Part shown: in pieces, positions 8,570 through 16,742 of the stretch
Layout: the number at the start of each line of letters is the position of its first letter
How positions within the stretch are numbered: the stretch's first letter is position 1
Source of the DNA: Fluviicola sp.
GTDB lineage: Bacteria > Bacteroidota > Bacteroidia > Flavobacteriales_D > Crocinitomicaceae
NCBI GenBank assembly: GCA_031260455.1
Contig: JAIRJW010000008.1
Span: forward strand, 42,730 to 106,729
Direction of reading: 5' to 3'
Length of the DNA stretch: 64,000 bases
Notes under the pieces: generated by a model
What the model was told of the DNA's origin: nothing
What the model saw: only the letters and a program-made list of their open reading frames with translations
Database searches by the model: none
Made by a program: the position numbers and the translations under genes

Positions 8570-10264
8570 ATGAAACGACTACTTATAGCTTTGTTCTTAC
8601 TTCATACAATTGGAACATTCTCTCAAACCATTCATTTTACTACCGGCTACCTTGTCAATCCGGCGGTAAGCTGTCATTCAGGAATGATGGTGTGTACTCA
8701 AACCGGAAGCAACCCTGAAAGCGGAGGAATCATTTACGTAGACTGGGCAGACGGGACAACCGACACATTGACGTACTACCAGGCTGCAAACACCTCCAAT
8801 CAGTGTCATTTCTTTTGGCATGATTACACCTCTACAGGAATTTACAATGCCAATATCACTATTTATAGCGCTGCAAGCGGAGGAATGGTTCCTGTTACTA
8901 CAACCCAACAGTTTACAATTACTAATCTGTCCACCTGCGGATACTTTACCATGGCGACATTTGATACTCCGTCTTACTTTCTGGAAAGCGGCGTGGTTTA
9001 TGACGTAACGGGCGCAAATGGTGTCACCCTGACAATCTCTCCGGTCTTATCAACCGGACTATCCTTTTACTTCGGATTAGACCCTGCAAATGCACCATTC
9101 ACAGCCAGCATCAATGATTCATGGCTGGCTGTAAACAATAAAATCCAGGTGACTCCTGATTTTGTCATCAATGATTTCAATGCGGACGGGAGTGCCTACA
9201 ACCTCCCACAAAACATGCAAGTTACTTGTAATGACACCACTCTGCCAAACAACCTCGCTTTAGATTTCATCTATGCCTATTCCTTTATTGCACCGTTGCA
9301 AAGCGGATCTCTTTCACTGAATATCTGTAATATTTCCTGCGCATCCATGGTTGATGCCCAGGTTAGTATTTCCTTCCCAAGCGGATTCACCCCCGACATG
9401 ACAAACCTTGATAACGCCATTTTCCAAAACGACACTTTATTGTTTGATCTGGATAGCATTACCGGCTGTCAGAACATTCACATTCCGGTTTCGTTTCCGG
9501 GAAATACGCCTGCAGGAACAAACGTTAGCTTCCATGCTCAAATCAGTAATCCGACAGAAGTTGACTTCAGCAATAATTCAGGAACTGCAAATGCAGTAAT
9601 TATGAACTCTTATGATCCGAATGATAAAACATGTAATCTTCCTGCATTGTTGTCTCCTGATCAAAGAGAAAAGTTACAATATCGTATTCAATGTCAAAAC
9701 GATGGAAATTTTCCTGCATTAAATGTCGTAATCCGGGATACAATCAGTCAGCTACTTGATTTAAATACTTTCCGTTTTATCAGTTCAAGTCATCCGGTGA
9801 TCACTTCCATTGATCCGGTAAGCAGGGAAGTTATTTTCTACCTGTACAATGCGCAACTAGTGTCTTCATCAGAAAATCTTCCTGCAAGCCAGGGATTTGT
9901 TCTCTATGAAATTTCGGAAGCTGTATCCTTACCGCTGAATGCCCCGATTGAAAATACGGCTTATATTTACTTTGACTACAATCCTCCTATTGTCACCAAT
10001 ACGACCTCCCATTCAAATGGTTATTTGGGATTAGATGAGCAGTCCCAACAGGCTTACCAACTTTATCCAAATCCTGCAAATGACCGGGTTTTCCTCATGA
10101 ATGGCTTAATTGCAGATATCAAAGTTTATGATCTGAACGGAAAATTACTGACTCAAGGTTTTCAAGTCAATTCCGTCTCAGTGGCGACACTAAATGCCGG
10201 GCTCTATCAAGTTGTTGTTCATTCCGGAAATCATGTTAGTTTTCATCGAGTAATCAAGCTCTAG
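8570..10264 (+). CDS. T9SS-exported surface protein with C-terminal sorting domain
   Basis: 564 residues. A signal peptide (MKRLLIALFLLHTIGTFSQ) is followed by beta-sandwich-like sequence. A conserved DPNDKTC module at about 350 precedes a DUF11/DUF7619-like repeat region ending ENTAYIYFDYNPPIVTN. The last 75 residues are a type A T9SS sorting domain (LYPNPANDRVF, IKVYDLNGKLL, LNAGLYQVVV). It should be exported by the Sec system, crossed to the surface by T9SS and anchored or released. No catalytic domain is recognised. It is a single gene ending in a strong terminator. Confidence 0.85.
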   Translation: MKRLLIALFLLHTIGTFSQTIHFTTGYLVNPAVSCHSGMMVCTQTGSNPESGGIIYVDWADGTTDTLTYYQAANTSNQCHFFWHDYTSTGIYNANITIYSAASGGMVPVTTTQQFTITNLSTCGYFTMATFDTPSYFLESGVVYDVTGANGVTLTISPVLSTGLSFYFGLDPANAPFTASINDSWLAVNNKIQVTPDFVINDFNADGSAYNLPQNMQVTCNDTTLPNNLALDFIYAYSFIAPLQSGSLSLNICNISCASMVDAQVSISFPSGFTPDMTNLDNAIFQNDTLLFDLDSITGCQNIHIPVSFPGNTPAGTNVSFHAQISNPTEVDFSNNSGTANAVIMNSYDPNDKTCNLPALLSPDQREKLQYRIQCQNDGNFPALNVVIRDTISQLLDLNTFRFISSSHPVITSIDPVSREVIFYLYNAQLVSSSENLPASQGFVLYEISEAVSLPLNAPIENTAYIYFDYNPPIVTNTTSHSNGYLGLDEQSQQAYQLYPNPANDRVFLMNGLIADIKVYDLNGKLLTQGFQVNSVSVATLNAGLYQVVVHSGNHVSFHRVIKL

Positions 10265-10288
10265 AAAACAGTAACATTCTTTAAGTTA

Positions 10289-10323
10289 AAACCTGCTAAA
10301 ATTCAAGTATAGCAGGTTTTTTT
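10289..10323 (+). terminator. Intrinsic terminator of the T9SS protein gene
   Basis: AAACCTGCTA (10289-10298) pairs with TAGCAGGTTT (10310-10319), followed by a T-run. Confidence 0.9.
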
Positions 10324-10328
10324 GTGTG

Positions 10329-10336
10329 TAATTTTG
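10329..10336 (+). promoter_or_regulatory. -7 box of the YugP-like gene
   Basis: TAATTTTG, exact TANNTTTG, 19 nt before the ATG at 10356. Confidence 0.65.
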
Positions 10337-10355
10337 ACAAATAAATTTACTAACA

Positions 10356-11066
10356 ATGATATCTTTTGGCCCGGCTATGCTCATTGGTTTAGCCTTTATG
10401 GGAATCGGATTATTGGTGAGCTGGCGCCTAAAAAGCAAATTTCAGGAATTCAGCAAGATTCCCTCCCGAAGTGGTTTGAGCGGTCGCGAAGTAGCAGAAC
10501 GCATGTTACGCGATTACGGCATCTCCAATGTGCGTGTGATTTGTGTTCCCGGGCAATTAACCGACCATTACAACCCGGCAGATAAAACCGTCAATCTTTC
10601 CGAAGAAGTTTACCATGGAACCAATGCAGCCTCAGCAGCAGTTGCCGCACACGAATGCGGACATGCCGTACAGCATGCCAAAGCTTATGCACCGCTGGAA
10701 TGGCGTTCCAGACTGGTTCCTTTACAACACGCATCAGGCATGTTCCTGAATATTCTGATGATGCTGACTTTTATTGGAGGAGCTATTCTGTTTGAGTCTT
10801 TCCCTATTAAATGGGTTCTTTGGGCAATCGTCATTGCTTACGGATGCATCGCTCTGTTCAGTATTGTGACTTTGCCAGTTGAACTGGATGCTTCGAAGTA
10901 CGCTTTGAACTGGATCGAACACTCAGGAACTGCTACCAAAGACGAATACGAACGTTCAAAAACAGCATTGAACTTAGCCGCAACCTCCTATGTTGTAGCA
11001 GCTCTCGGGGCAATTATCACGATGTTTTACTACATTTTGCGGTTAATTGGTACAAACAGCAATTAA
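10356..11066 (+). CDS. YugP-type zinc metallopeptidase, membrane-bound
   Basis: 236 residues. AAVAAHECGHAVQHA carries the HEXXH zinc-peptidase motif (HECGH, near residue 98). Membrane segments occur at the N-terminus (GPAMLIGLAFMGIGLLV), two in the middle and one near the C-terminus. SGREVAERMLRDYGI and YHGTNAASAAVAAHE match the YugP/COG2738 family. Substrates of this family are unknown. It has its own promoter and is followed by an independent small gene. Confidence 0.85.
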   Translation: MISFGPAMLIGLAFMGIGLLVSWRLKSKFQEFSKIPSRSGLSGREVAERMLRDYGISNVRVICVPGQLTDHYNPADKTVNLSEEVYHGTNAASAAVAAHECGHAVQHAKAYAPLEWRSRLVPLQHASGMFLNILMMLTFIGGAILFESFPIKWVLWAIVIAYGCIALFSIVTLPVELDASKYALNWIEHSGTATKDEYERSKTALNLAATSYVVAALGAIITMFYYILRLIGTNSN

Positions 11067-11094
11067 TTTCCTTTCATTTTTTCAAACAAAATCT

Positions 11095-11102
11095 TACATT
11101 TG
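11095..11102 (+). promoter_or_regulatory. -7 box of the 38-residue gene
   Basis: TACATTTG, exact TANNTTTG, 17 nt before the ATG at 11120. Confidence 0.65.
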
Positions 11103-11119
11103 GGAAAAATTTGGAAGTT

Positions 11120-11236
11120 ATGTCAGAACATCATGATAAAAACGATACTTTCTTTGAAAGTTCAACAGTAGGGATTGGATTTGTGTATACCATCATCCTG
11201 CTGGCAATCATCGGATCAATTTACGCATTCGGATAA
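11120..11236 (+). CDS. Small single-pass membrane protein, 38 residues
   Basis: An ATG-to-TAA frame of 38 codons. A charged, acidic N-terminus (MSEHHDKNDTFFESSTVG) is followed by one hydrophobic helix (FVYTIILLAIIGSIYAFG) that ends the protein. It has its own exact -7 box and its own terminator directly after the stop codon, so it is a self-contained transcription unit, which supports it being real. No family is recognised. The shape resembles small accessory subunits of membrane complexes, but this is inference. Confidence 0.7.
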   Translation: MSEHHDKNDTFFESSTVGIGFVYTIILLAIIGSIYAFG

Positions 11237-11239
11237 TAT

Positions 11240-11267
11240 AAGGAGGAAAATTAATCCTCCTTTTTTA
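11240..11267 (+). terminator. Intrinsic terminator of the 38-residue gene
   Basis: AAGGAGGA (11240-11247) pairs with TCCTCCTT (11255-11262), followed by T residues. Confidence 0.9.
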
Positions 11268-11274
11268 TTTCACT

Positions 11275-11282
11275 GAATTTTG
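11275..11282 (+). promoter_or_regulatory. Possible -7 box of the GH3 gene
   Basis: GAATTTTG matches TANNTTTG at 7 of 8 positions and ends 3 nt before the ATG at 11286, which would make the transcript nearly leaderless. Confidence 0.4.
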
Positions 11283-11285
11283 CTT

Positions 11286-12818
11286 ATGCCTTTCAATTCG
11301 ATTTTTGCATGGGTCATTAAAAAGCGCTTACATCAGATTGAGCTTTTTCGGAAATACCCGGAAGATGTTCAAAATGAGTTATTCGAAAAGCTGATCGAAC
11401 AAGGCTGCCAGAGCAAATATGGTAAAGAATACCACTTCCATCAGATCGCTTCTTACCAGGATTTCAAACAACTGGTTCCACTCAACAACTACGAGTCACT
11501 CAAACCATGGATCGATAAGCTCATGGCTGGCGAACAGCACGTACTCTGGTCACAGGAAACCAAATGGTTTGCCAAGAGTTCGGGAACCACTTCCGACAGG
11601 AGCAAGTTTATCCCTGTTACCAGGGAATCGCTGGAAGATTGTCATTACAAAGGTGGAAAAGACCTGCTTTCCCTATATTACGAAAACTTTCCCAACAGGA
11701 AACTTTATAAAGGTAAACACCTGATTGTTGGAGGAAGCGCACAGATACTTCCTGTTTCGGAAGACAGCTATCAAGGTGATCTGTCGGCAATTATCCTCAA
11801 AAACCTACCCTGGTGGGCGGAAATCCGACGTACTCCTTCCCGGGAAATTGCTTTGATGAGCGGATGGGAAGAGAAAATTGAAAAAATGGCGCACAATACT
11901 ATCGACGCAGATGTGTATATCCTTGCTGGAGTACCGAGCTGGACTCTGGTTCTCGCACGAAAAATACTGACCATCACCGGGAAAAAGCATTTGCGGGAAG
12001 TATGGCCGAATCTTGAATTGTTTATGCATGGCGGAGTGAGTTTCGAACCTTACCGCGAAGCATTCCGCGAATTGATTCCTTTTGACGATATGCATTATGT
12101 GGAAACCTACAATGCTTCAGAAGGATTTTTCGGAATCCAGGATGTAGACAGTTCCAATGAACTCTTATTGATGTTAGATTACGGGATTTTCTACGAATTC
12201 ATCCCGATGCATTCTTTCAAGGACACGGAATCAACAGAGGTTCATAGCCTGGAACAGGTTGAAACCGACAAAGAATACGCACTGGTGATTTCCACCAATG
12301 CCGGGCTCTGGCGCTATATTATTGGAGACACAATCCGTTTCACATCCAAAAAACCGTATCGCTTCAAACTCACCGGAAGAACCAGGCATTTCATTAATGC
12401 TTTTGGTGAAGAACTGATCGTCAATAACACAGATCATGCAGTAACTGAGGCCTGTTTAAAAACCAATGCCATTATCCGCGATTACACGGTGGCCCCGATC
12501 TACATGGACGGAAAAACTCAGGGAAAACACGAATGGCTGATTGAGTTTGTCCGCGAACCCAATGATATCAATCGTTTTATGCATCTGCTGGATGAATCGT
12601 TGCGCAATATCAATTCTGATTATGATGCCAAGCGCACCAAAAACCTCGCTTTGGGAAGGCCGTTACTGCGTGTATTAAAATCTGGCAGTTTTGATAGCTG
12701 GTTACAAAAAAAGGGTAAATTAGGGGGGCAACACAAAGTTCCCCGCCTGATGAATTCCCGCGAAATTGTGGAACAAATCTTGCAGGAAACCGACTTTGAA
12801 ACCCTTGAATATGCTTAG
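11286..12818 (+). CDS. GH3-family acyl-adenylating protein
   Basis: 510 residues from the ATG at 11286. It resembles plant GH3 auxin-amido synthetases, firefly-luciferase-fold enzymes that adenylate a carboxylic acid and join it to an amine. Conserved stretches are FAKSSGTTSDRSKFIPVT (nucleotide-binding loop, about residue 95), ETYNASEGFFGIQD, and GLWRYIIGDTIRF with LTGRTRHFINAFGEEL. The bacterial substrate is unknown. The next gene overlaps its end by 8 nt. The TTG at 11280 is a poorer start because it lies in the possible promoter box. Confidence 0.85.
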   Translation: MPFNSIFAWVIKKRLHQIELFRKYPEDVQNELFEKLIEQGCQSKYGKEYHFHQIASYQDFKQLVPLNNYESLKPWIDKLMAGEQHVLWSQETKWFAKSSGTTSDRSKFIPVTRESLEDCHYKGGKDLLSLYYENFPNRKLYKGKHLIVGGSAQILPVSEDSYQGDLSAIILKNLPWWAEIRRTPSREIALMSGWEEKIEKMAHNTIDADVYILAGVPSWTLVLARKILTITGKKHLREVWPNLELFMHGGVSFEPYREAFRELIPFDDMHYVETYNASEGFFGIQDVDSSNELLLMLDYGIFYEFIPMHSFKDTESTEVHSLEQVETDKEYALVISTNAGLWRYIIGDTIRFTSKKPYRFKLTGRTRHFINAFGEELIVNNTDHAVTEACLKTNAIIRDYTVAPIYMDGKTQGKHEWLIEFVREPNDINRFMHLLDESLRNINSDYDAKRTKNLALGRPLLRVLKSGSFDSWLQKKGKLGGQHKVPRLMNSREIVEQILQETDFETLEYA

Positions 12819-13620
12819 ATCTTTTTTTTGCCTGGCTAGTTCGGTTCTTTTCTTCCATAGTTATTCCCAGCAAAACTGGAAAGAAATCTGGTCTTTGGAT
12901 ATTACTCCTGCGACTGTTTGGGATATTGACCCTATTCATCAAAGCATTGTTTATCAGAATCAAAGTATTCAAAAACGGGATGCCAAAGGCCAGTTAATGC
13001 TACAGGAAAGTTTCAAATCATTGGGAGATATCCAGAAAATTGATGCACAAAATCCGCTTAAAATTGCCTTATTTTCTGAAGATCAGCAGCGCATTTGCTT
13101 TCTTGACAACGCACTTGCTTTGCAAGGAGAATGCACAAACCTGAGTGATCTGAATGTGAGTCTTGCCATAAGCATGAGTGCATCGATCCAAACAGACCGG
13201 ATATGGGTTTACGACGAACCTAGCTCCAAAATAGAACTCATTACACTCAGAAACAACCAGGGACAACTCGTTCAAAACGTAAAAGGTCTGCTGGGCATGA
13301 AATCAATCGTCAATATCCAGGAGATTGATAATCGCCTTTTCCTCTTTGATGAAATTAACCAGATTGCCTGGTTCGATCAGTTTGGGAACTTCATTGATGT
13401 GGCTACACTTCCTCCCAATAAGCCGGTTTATCCTATCCGGGATTACTTCCTGGTAGCATACGGGAAAAACATTCAAACCCTGGATATCAATTCACAATTC
13501 GTTTCGGCATTTTTTTCCGGTGATTCCCTGCTGGATTCGGACATCGTGAAAATGGAAATCTCCGGAGACCGCTTATATATTCAAACAGGTGAAAAACTCT
13601 GGTGCTTTAGAATGACCTGA
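12811..13620 (+). CDS. Secreted protein of unknown function, possibly beta-propeller
   Basis: 269 residues from the ATG at 12811, overlapping the GH3 gene by 8 nt, so the two are translationally coupled. A signal peptide is clear (MLRSFFCLASSVLFFHSYSQ). The rest has short beta-strand repeats with DXX-tryptophan/phenylalanine turns (VWDIDPIHQSIVY, IAWFDQFGNFIDVATLP, IQTLDINSQFVSAFF), suggesting a small propeller in the periplasm or outer membrane. No family is recognised with certainty. Confidence 0.75.
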   Translation: MLRSFFCLASSVLFFHSYSQQNWKEIWSLDITPATVWDIDPIHQSIVYQNQSIQKRDAKGQLMLQESFKSLGDIQKIDAQNPLKIALFSEDQQRICFLDNALALQGECTNLSDLNVSLAISMSASIQTDRIWVYDEPSSKIELITLRNNQGQLVQNVKGLLGMKSIVNIQEIDNRLFLFDEINQIAWFDQFGNFIDVATLPPNKPVYPIRDYFLVAYGKNIQTLDINSQFVSAFFSGDSLLDSDIVKMEISGDRLYIQTGEKLWCFRMT

Positions 13621-13769
13621 TTTCGTAATTCGGAATAATTAAAAAAATTATTTTTCAATTCGGGATTCAGCTAACCAGATTCATCACTCAGTAGCAATAT
13701 TTTTTTAAACAACGCATGAAATATGAAGTCATATTTTGTAATTTAGTCAGTCCAAAAAACATGGAGATT

Positions 13770-14384
13770 ATGCATATCGCAGTAGCAGGAAACATAGGTT
13801 CAGGAAAGACCACGCTTACTAAAATGTTGGCAAAACATTACGGCTGGGAGACTCATTTTGAAGATGTTGAACAGAACCCATATCTCAATGACTTCTATGA
13901 AGATATGCAACGCTGGTCTTTCAACCTTCAAATCTACTATCTGAACTCCCGCTTCACACAAATCCAGGAGATCAAGGAAAGTAAAAATCATGTCATCCAG
14001 GATCGTACAATTTATGAAGATGCGTTCATTTTCGCGCCGAACCTCCACTCTATGGGTTTAATGACTACGCGTGATTTCGAGAACTACTTCTCCCTGTTCA
14101 ACCTAATGGATTCATTTGTCTCAGCACCGGATTTATTAATCTACCTGAGAGCTTCCGTACCGACTTTGGTAAACCAGATCCAGCAACGCGGAAGGGATTA
14201 CGAAGAAAGTATTCGTTTGGATTACCTGAAGCGTCTGAATGAACGGTATGAAGCATGGATTTCGACTTACGATAACGGAAAGCTGCTGATCATTGATGTA
14301 GACAACAACCGTTTTCCTGAAAACCAGGAAGATCTCGGAAAAATTATTCAGTCCATCGACGCAGAAATAAACGGATTATTCTAA
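13770..14384 (+). CDS. Deoxynucleoside kinase
   Basis: 204 residues from the ATG at 13770 (an ATG at 13761 would add three residues). The P-loop GNIGSGKTTL is at the N-terminus. DRTIYEDAFIFA is the substrate-side DR motif, and YLRASVPTLVNQIQQRGRDYEESI includes the ERS/LID-like arginine region. It phosphorylates deoxynucleosides (dA/dG or dC type) with ATP for nucleotide salvage. The base specificity cannot be read from the sequence. Confidence 0.88.
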   Translation: MHIAVAGNIGSGKTTLTKMLAKHYGWETHFEDVEQNPYLNDFYEDMQRWSFNLQIYYLNSRFTQIQEIKESKNHVIQDRTIYEDAFIFAPNLHSMGLMTTRDFENYFSLFNLMDSFVSAPDLLIYLRASVPTLVNQIQQRGRDYEESIRLDYLKRLNERYEAWISTYDNGKLLIIDVDNNRFPENQEDLGKIIQSIDAEINGLF

Positions 14385-14533
14385 CGAGTCAATTGTTGAC
14401 CGAAAAGAATCATCGAAATGGAGATTCGTGGATTCTTATTGTACTGTAAATGTGCGCTTATGAGTCTGTGAGCGGAGCGAAAATCGAGTGTTATTTGTGA
14501 TAAAACAGAGTATTTAACTCACTTTCACAAAAG

Positions 14534-14568
14534 TAAATTTGCAAATTCGCAATATTGCGAATAAGGGG
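14534..14568 (+). promoter_or_regulatory. Orphan promoter-like box with an 18-bp perfect palindrome
   Basis: TAAATTTG (14534-14541, exact TANNTTTG) is followed by the perfect palindrome ATTCGCAATATTGCGAAT (14545-14562) and GGGG. No gene starts downstream before the convergent HEAT gene. The 23 nt at 14546-14568 match 20 of 23 positions, in reverse complement, of 63870-63892 next to the IS30 transposase. It is either an operator left after gene loss or a transposon-end remnant. Confidence 0.5.
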
Positions 14569-14672
14569 CTAAATTCTTGAAATCCTATAGAAAATTGGAG
14601 CGATTAAATGTACTCCTCACGATTTCCATCATTCCATAAACCACCATTGCAGTTCCAATAATCTCATTTTTC

Positions 14673-15251
14673 TTATTCTAAATACAGATCATCCGTTCCT
14701 TCCAGTTCGGAAAAATCTTTCAATAGAATTGCCAGATCCGCCAGAATCACATCTTTTTGCTCGTTCCGCTCTTCGGTTTGTCCGAAATATTCCTTCAGTA
14801 ATAATTGTGATTCCAGGATAGCAGGTTCCGGAGCAATTACTTCGAAATTTTCAATCAAGGTGATCGCTTCCAAGGCATCAAGAAAATCGCCTTCAATCCC
14901 AAACAGAACAAAATCTGCCAGGTATTCCGAAAAATCCAGTTTAGAGTTCCAGAATGTTACGAGTAATTTCCGCCGAATGCTGCAATTTTTCGGATCGTTG
15001 AATGCTTCCATCAAAGGCCCAATTGCCGAAGTATCTTTTAAACTTTGCAGCAAATCAATCAGCAGAGCTTCATTATCACCAGATAATCCGGATCTCCAGA
15101 CCGTAATCAACGGTTCGATCACCGTTGCATGACCGTGAATTGCCAAGGCTTTGATCGCACTTGCTATTTTCAGCTCATCCTTACTTTGTAAATCACCAAC
15201 TAATTGGCCGATCTTCAATTTTTCCTGCTTATTCAAATTGCTTTTCAACAC
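14673..15251 (-). CDS. HEAT-repeat protein
   Basis: About 192 residues if started at GTG 15251 (TTG 15248 is equally possible). A longer frame to 15284 would begin upstream of a minus-strand -7 box at 15266-15273, so it is rejected. The sequence is alpha-helical with HEAT-like repeats (IASAIKALAIHGHATVIEPLI, IGPLMEAFNDPKNCSIRRKLL, LEAITLIENFEVI). Acidic C-terminus (ELEGTDDLYLE). It is probably a cytoplasmic scaffold; no specific partner can be named. Divergent from the solute-binding lipoprotein. Confidence 0.75.
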   Translation of the reverse strand: MLKSNLNKQEKLKIGQLVGDLQSKDELKIASAIKALAIHGHATVIEPLITVWRSGLSGDNEALLIDLLQSLKDTSAIGPLMEAFNDPKNCSIRRKLLVTFWNSKLDFSEYLADFVLFGIEGDFLDALEAITLIENFEVIAPEPAILESQLLLKEYFGQTEERNEQKDVILADLAILLKDFSELEGTDDLYLE

Positions 15252-15265
15252 CTGATCATTTTTCA

Positions 15266-15292
15266 CAAAAGTACAAAATACCACTATCTTTG
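15266..15292. promoter_or_regulatory. Back-to-back divergent promoters
   Basis: Minus strand TACTTTTG (15266-15273) faces left toward the HEAT gene. Plus strand TATCTTTG (15285-15292) faces right toward the lipoprotein at 15300. Both are exact TANNTTTG boxes only 11 nt apart, so the two promoters overlap. Confidence 0.65.
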
Positions 15293-15299
15293 CTCCATT

Positions 15300-16154
15300 A
15301 TGAACCGGACGAATTACATCCTTTTTGCGGGATTTTTTTTGACACTAAACGCATGTGTTCTGGATGAAGCAAAACAAAGCATTCACGAAAAAGTGGTCTT
15401 CTATACGGACACTTATTGTCCGGCAGACAGCACCATTATTCAGGAGTTTGAACAATCCAGACATATTTCCGTCCAAATTGTTTACCAACCACAGAAGGAA
15501 ATCGCGAAACTCATTCAAAAAAACAAGTTCAATACGGGAATCGATGTGCTCCTGATCACTTCGGACAGTCTGAGAGAAAACCTTTACAACCAAGGCTTGT
15601 TCAGCCAGTTGAAAGGACGCACTGCTTTCAGGAATATCAATCGCCAATTCAACAACAACCATCATTTCTGGGTTCCATTATGTCACAACCCACTGGTTTT
15701 AACGACTAAAAAAGATTCCAGCATTACTTGTATCCCGCTCAACTGGAACAAACTGAACAAGGACAGCACTCACCCCAAAATAGAGATACAATCCAATGTA
15801 AGTTCCTACCTGGTAAAACTTTCCGAAACCGACAAATTTTCCTGGATCAATCGGAATCTGAAAGCAATTTCCAGTTACCGGATTTATACCCTGGATCAAC
15901 TGGCGAAATTATCGGAAGTAAACTTTCGTTTCAACCAAAACAACTGTTTTTATTATTTATTTGAAAATCAGAAATTTATAACCAATTTTACCAGCATTAG
16001 TCTTTACAAATACAGCAGAAACAAGGTTGCATCACAACAATTTATCGAGTTTTACAGCCGCTACCAATACCAGGTTGCATCAAACAGAAATCAACTTTCA
16101 ACATTCAAAACCATTCAGCCAAATTTCCTGATCCGTACCTTGGAAATCCAATAA
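15300..16154 (+). CDS. Solute-binding-like lipoprotein (iron-transporter type)
   Basis: 284 residues from the ATG at 15300. N-terminus MNRTNYILFAGFFLTLNAC is a lipoprotein signal with lipobox LNAC. Then KVVFYTDTYCPADSTIIQEF and IDVLLITSDSLRENLYNQGL resemble the ferric-iron ABC transporter periplasmic-binding family (FbpA/FutA type). No transporter genes are adjacent. The conserved tyrosines that bind iron cannot be confirmed. Only 7 nt separate the -7 box from the ATG, so its leader is very short. Exact ligand unknown. Confidence 0.7.
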   Translation: MNRTNYILFAGFFLTLNACVLDEAKQSIHEKVVFYTDTYCPADSTIIQEFEQSRHISVQIVYQPQKEIAKLIQKNKFNTGIDVLLITSDSLRENLYNQGLFSQLKGRTAFRNINRQFNNNHHFWVPLCHNPLVLTTKKDSSITCIPLNWNKLNKDSTHPKIEIQSNVSSYLVKLSETDKFSWINRNLKAISSYRIYTLDQLAKLSEVNFRFNQNNCFYYLFENQKFITNFTSISLYKYSRNKVASQQFIEFYSRYQYQVASNRNQLSTFKTIQPNFLIRTLEIQ

Positions 16155-16314
16155 TCAAATTAAAATCCCTAAAGATAATTTATTAAAAATCAAAAAGTTA
16201 TATGGATTTTAATTTATCCATTACTTTCCTGAGGCTCAAATTCGAATGATTAGAATATCCACACTATTTTTATTTTGTACGGAACGACCGAAACCGTGAT
16301 CTGGAAATACAAAA

Positions 16315-16729
16315 AAGCAAGCCATAAGCCGGGTTCTGTACATTCCGGAGAATCCATCTCCGAAACTGACTGTCATTTATCTGGTACTGACGTCGCCATC
16401 AGCATCTATCGATCCACCCCCCAAGCATCCCGTATGCCGAGACATACGAAAAGAGAACGAGCAGCCCTACTCGCCTGGTTTACATGATCTTTCAGCCCGT
16501 GAGGTTTACCTAGCTTCCGAATGTCACCACCGGAACGGTGAGCTCTTACCTCACCTTTTCACCCTTACCCTGACGTTGCAAGCAAGCCAGGGCGGTTTGT
16601 TTTCTGCTGCACTTTCTGTACCCGTCAACCTTTCGGCTAACGAATCCTTCCTGTTAGGAAGCACGGTTGCTCTACGCTGCCCGGACTTTCCTCCCCCAAA
16701 ATGAATCAGGAGCGACAGTCGGCTTGCTT
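16315..16729 (-). ncRNA. rnpB: RNase P RNA, bacterial type A
   Basis: About 415 nt. The universal conserved segment GAGGAAAGTCCGGGC is at 16693-16679. The 3' part has ACAGAACCCGGCTTA. The ends pair: AAGCAAGCC (16729-16721) with GGCTTGCTT (16323-16315), forming P1. A T-run follows at 16314. It is the catalytic RNA that trims tRNA 5' ends. Exact ends are estimated from P1. The region between it and the lipoprotein gene holds nothing else seen. Confidence 0.95.
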
Positions 16730-16731
16730 TA

Positions 16732-16739
16732 CAAAATTA
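16732..16739 (-). promoter_or_regulatory. -7 box of rnpB
   Basis: TAATTTTG on the minus strand, exact TANNTTTG, a few nt upstream of the P1 5' strand and just after the stop codon of the upstream gene. Confidence 0.7.
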
Positions 16740-16742
16740 CAT

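Noticed and set aside
13636..13662. AT-only hairpin after the secreted protein gene at 12811
   Set aside because: AATAATT/AATTATT stem has no G-C pairs; too weak to call a terminator.
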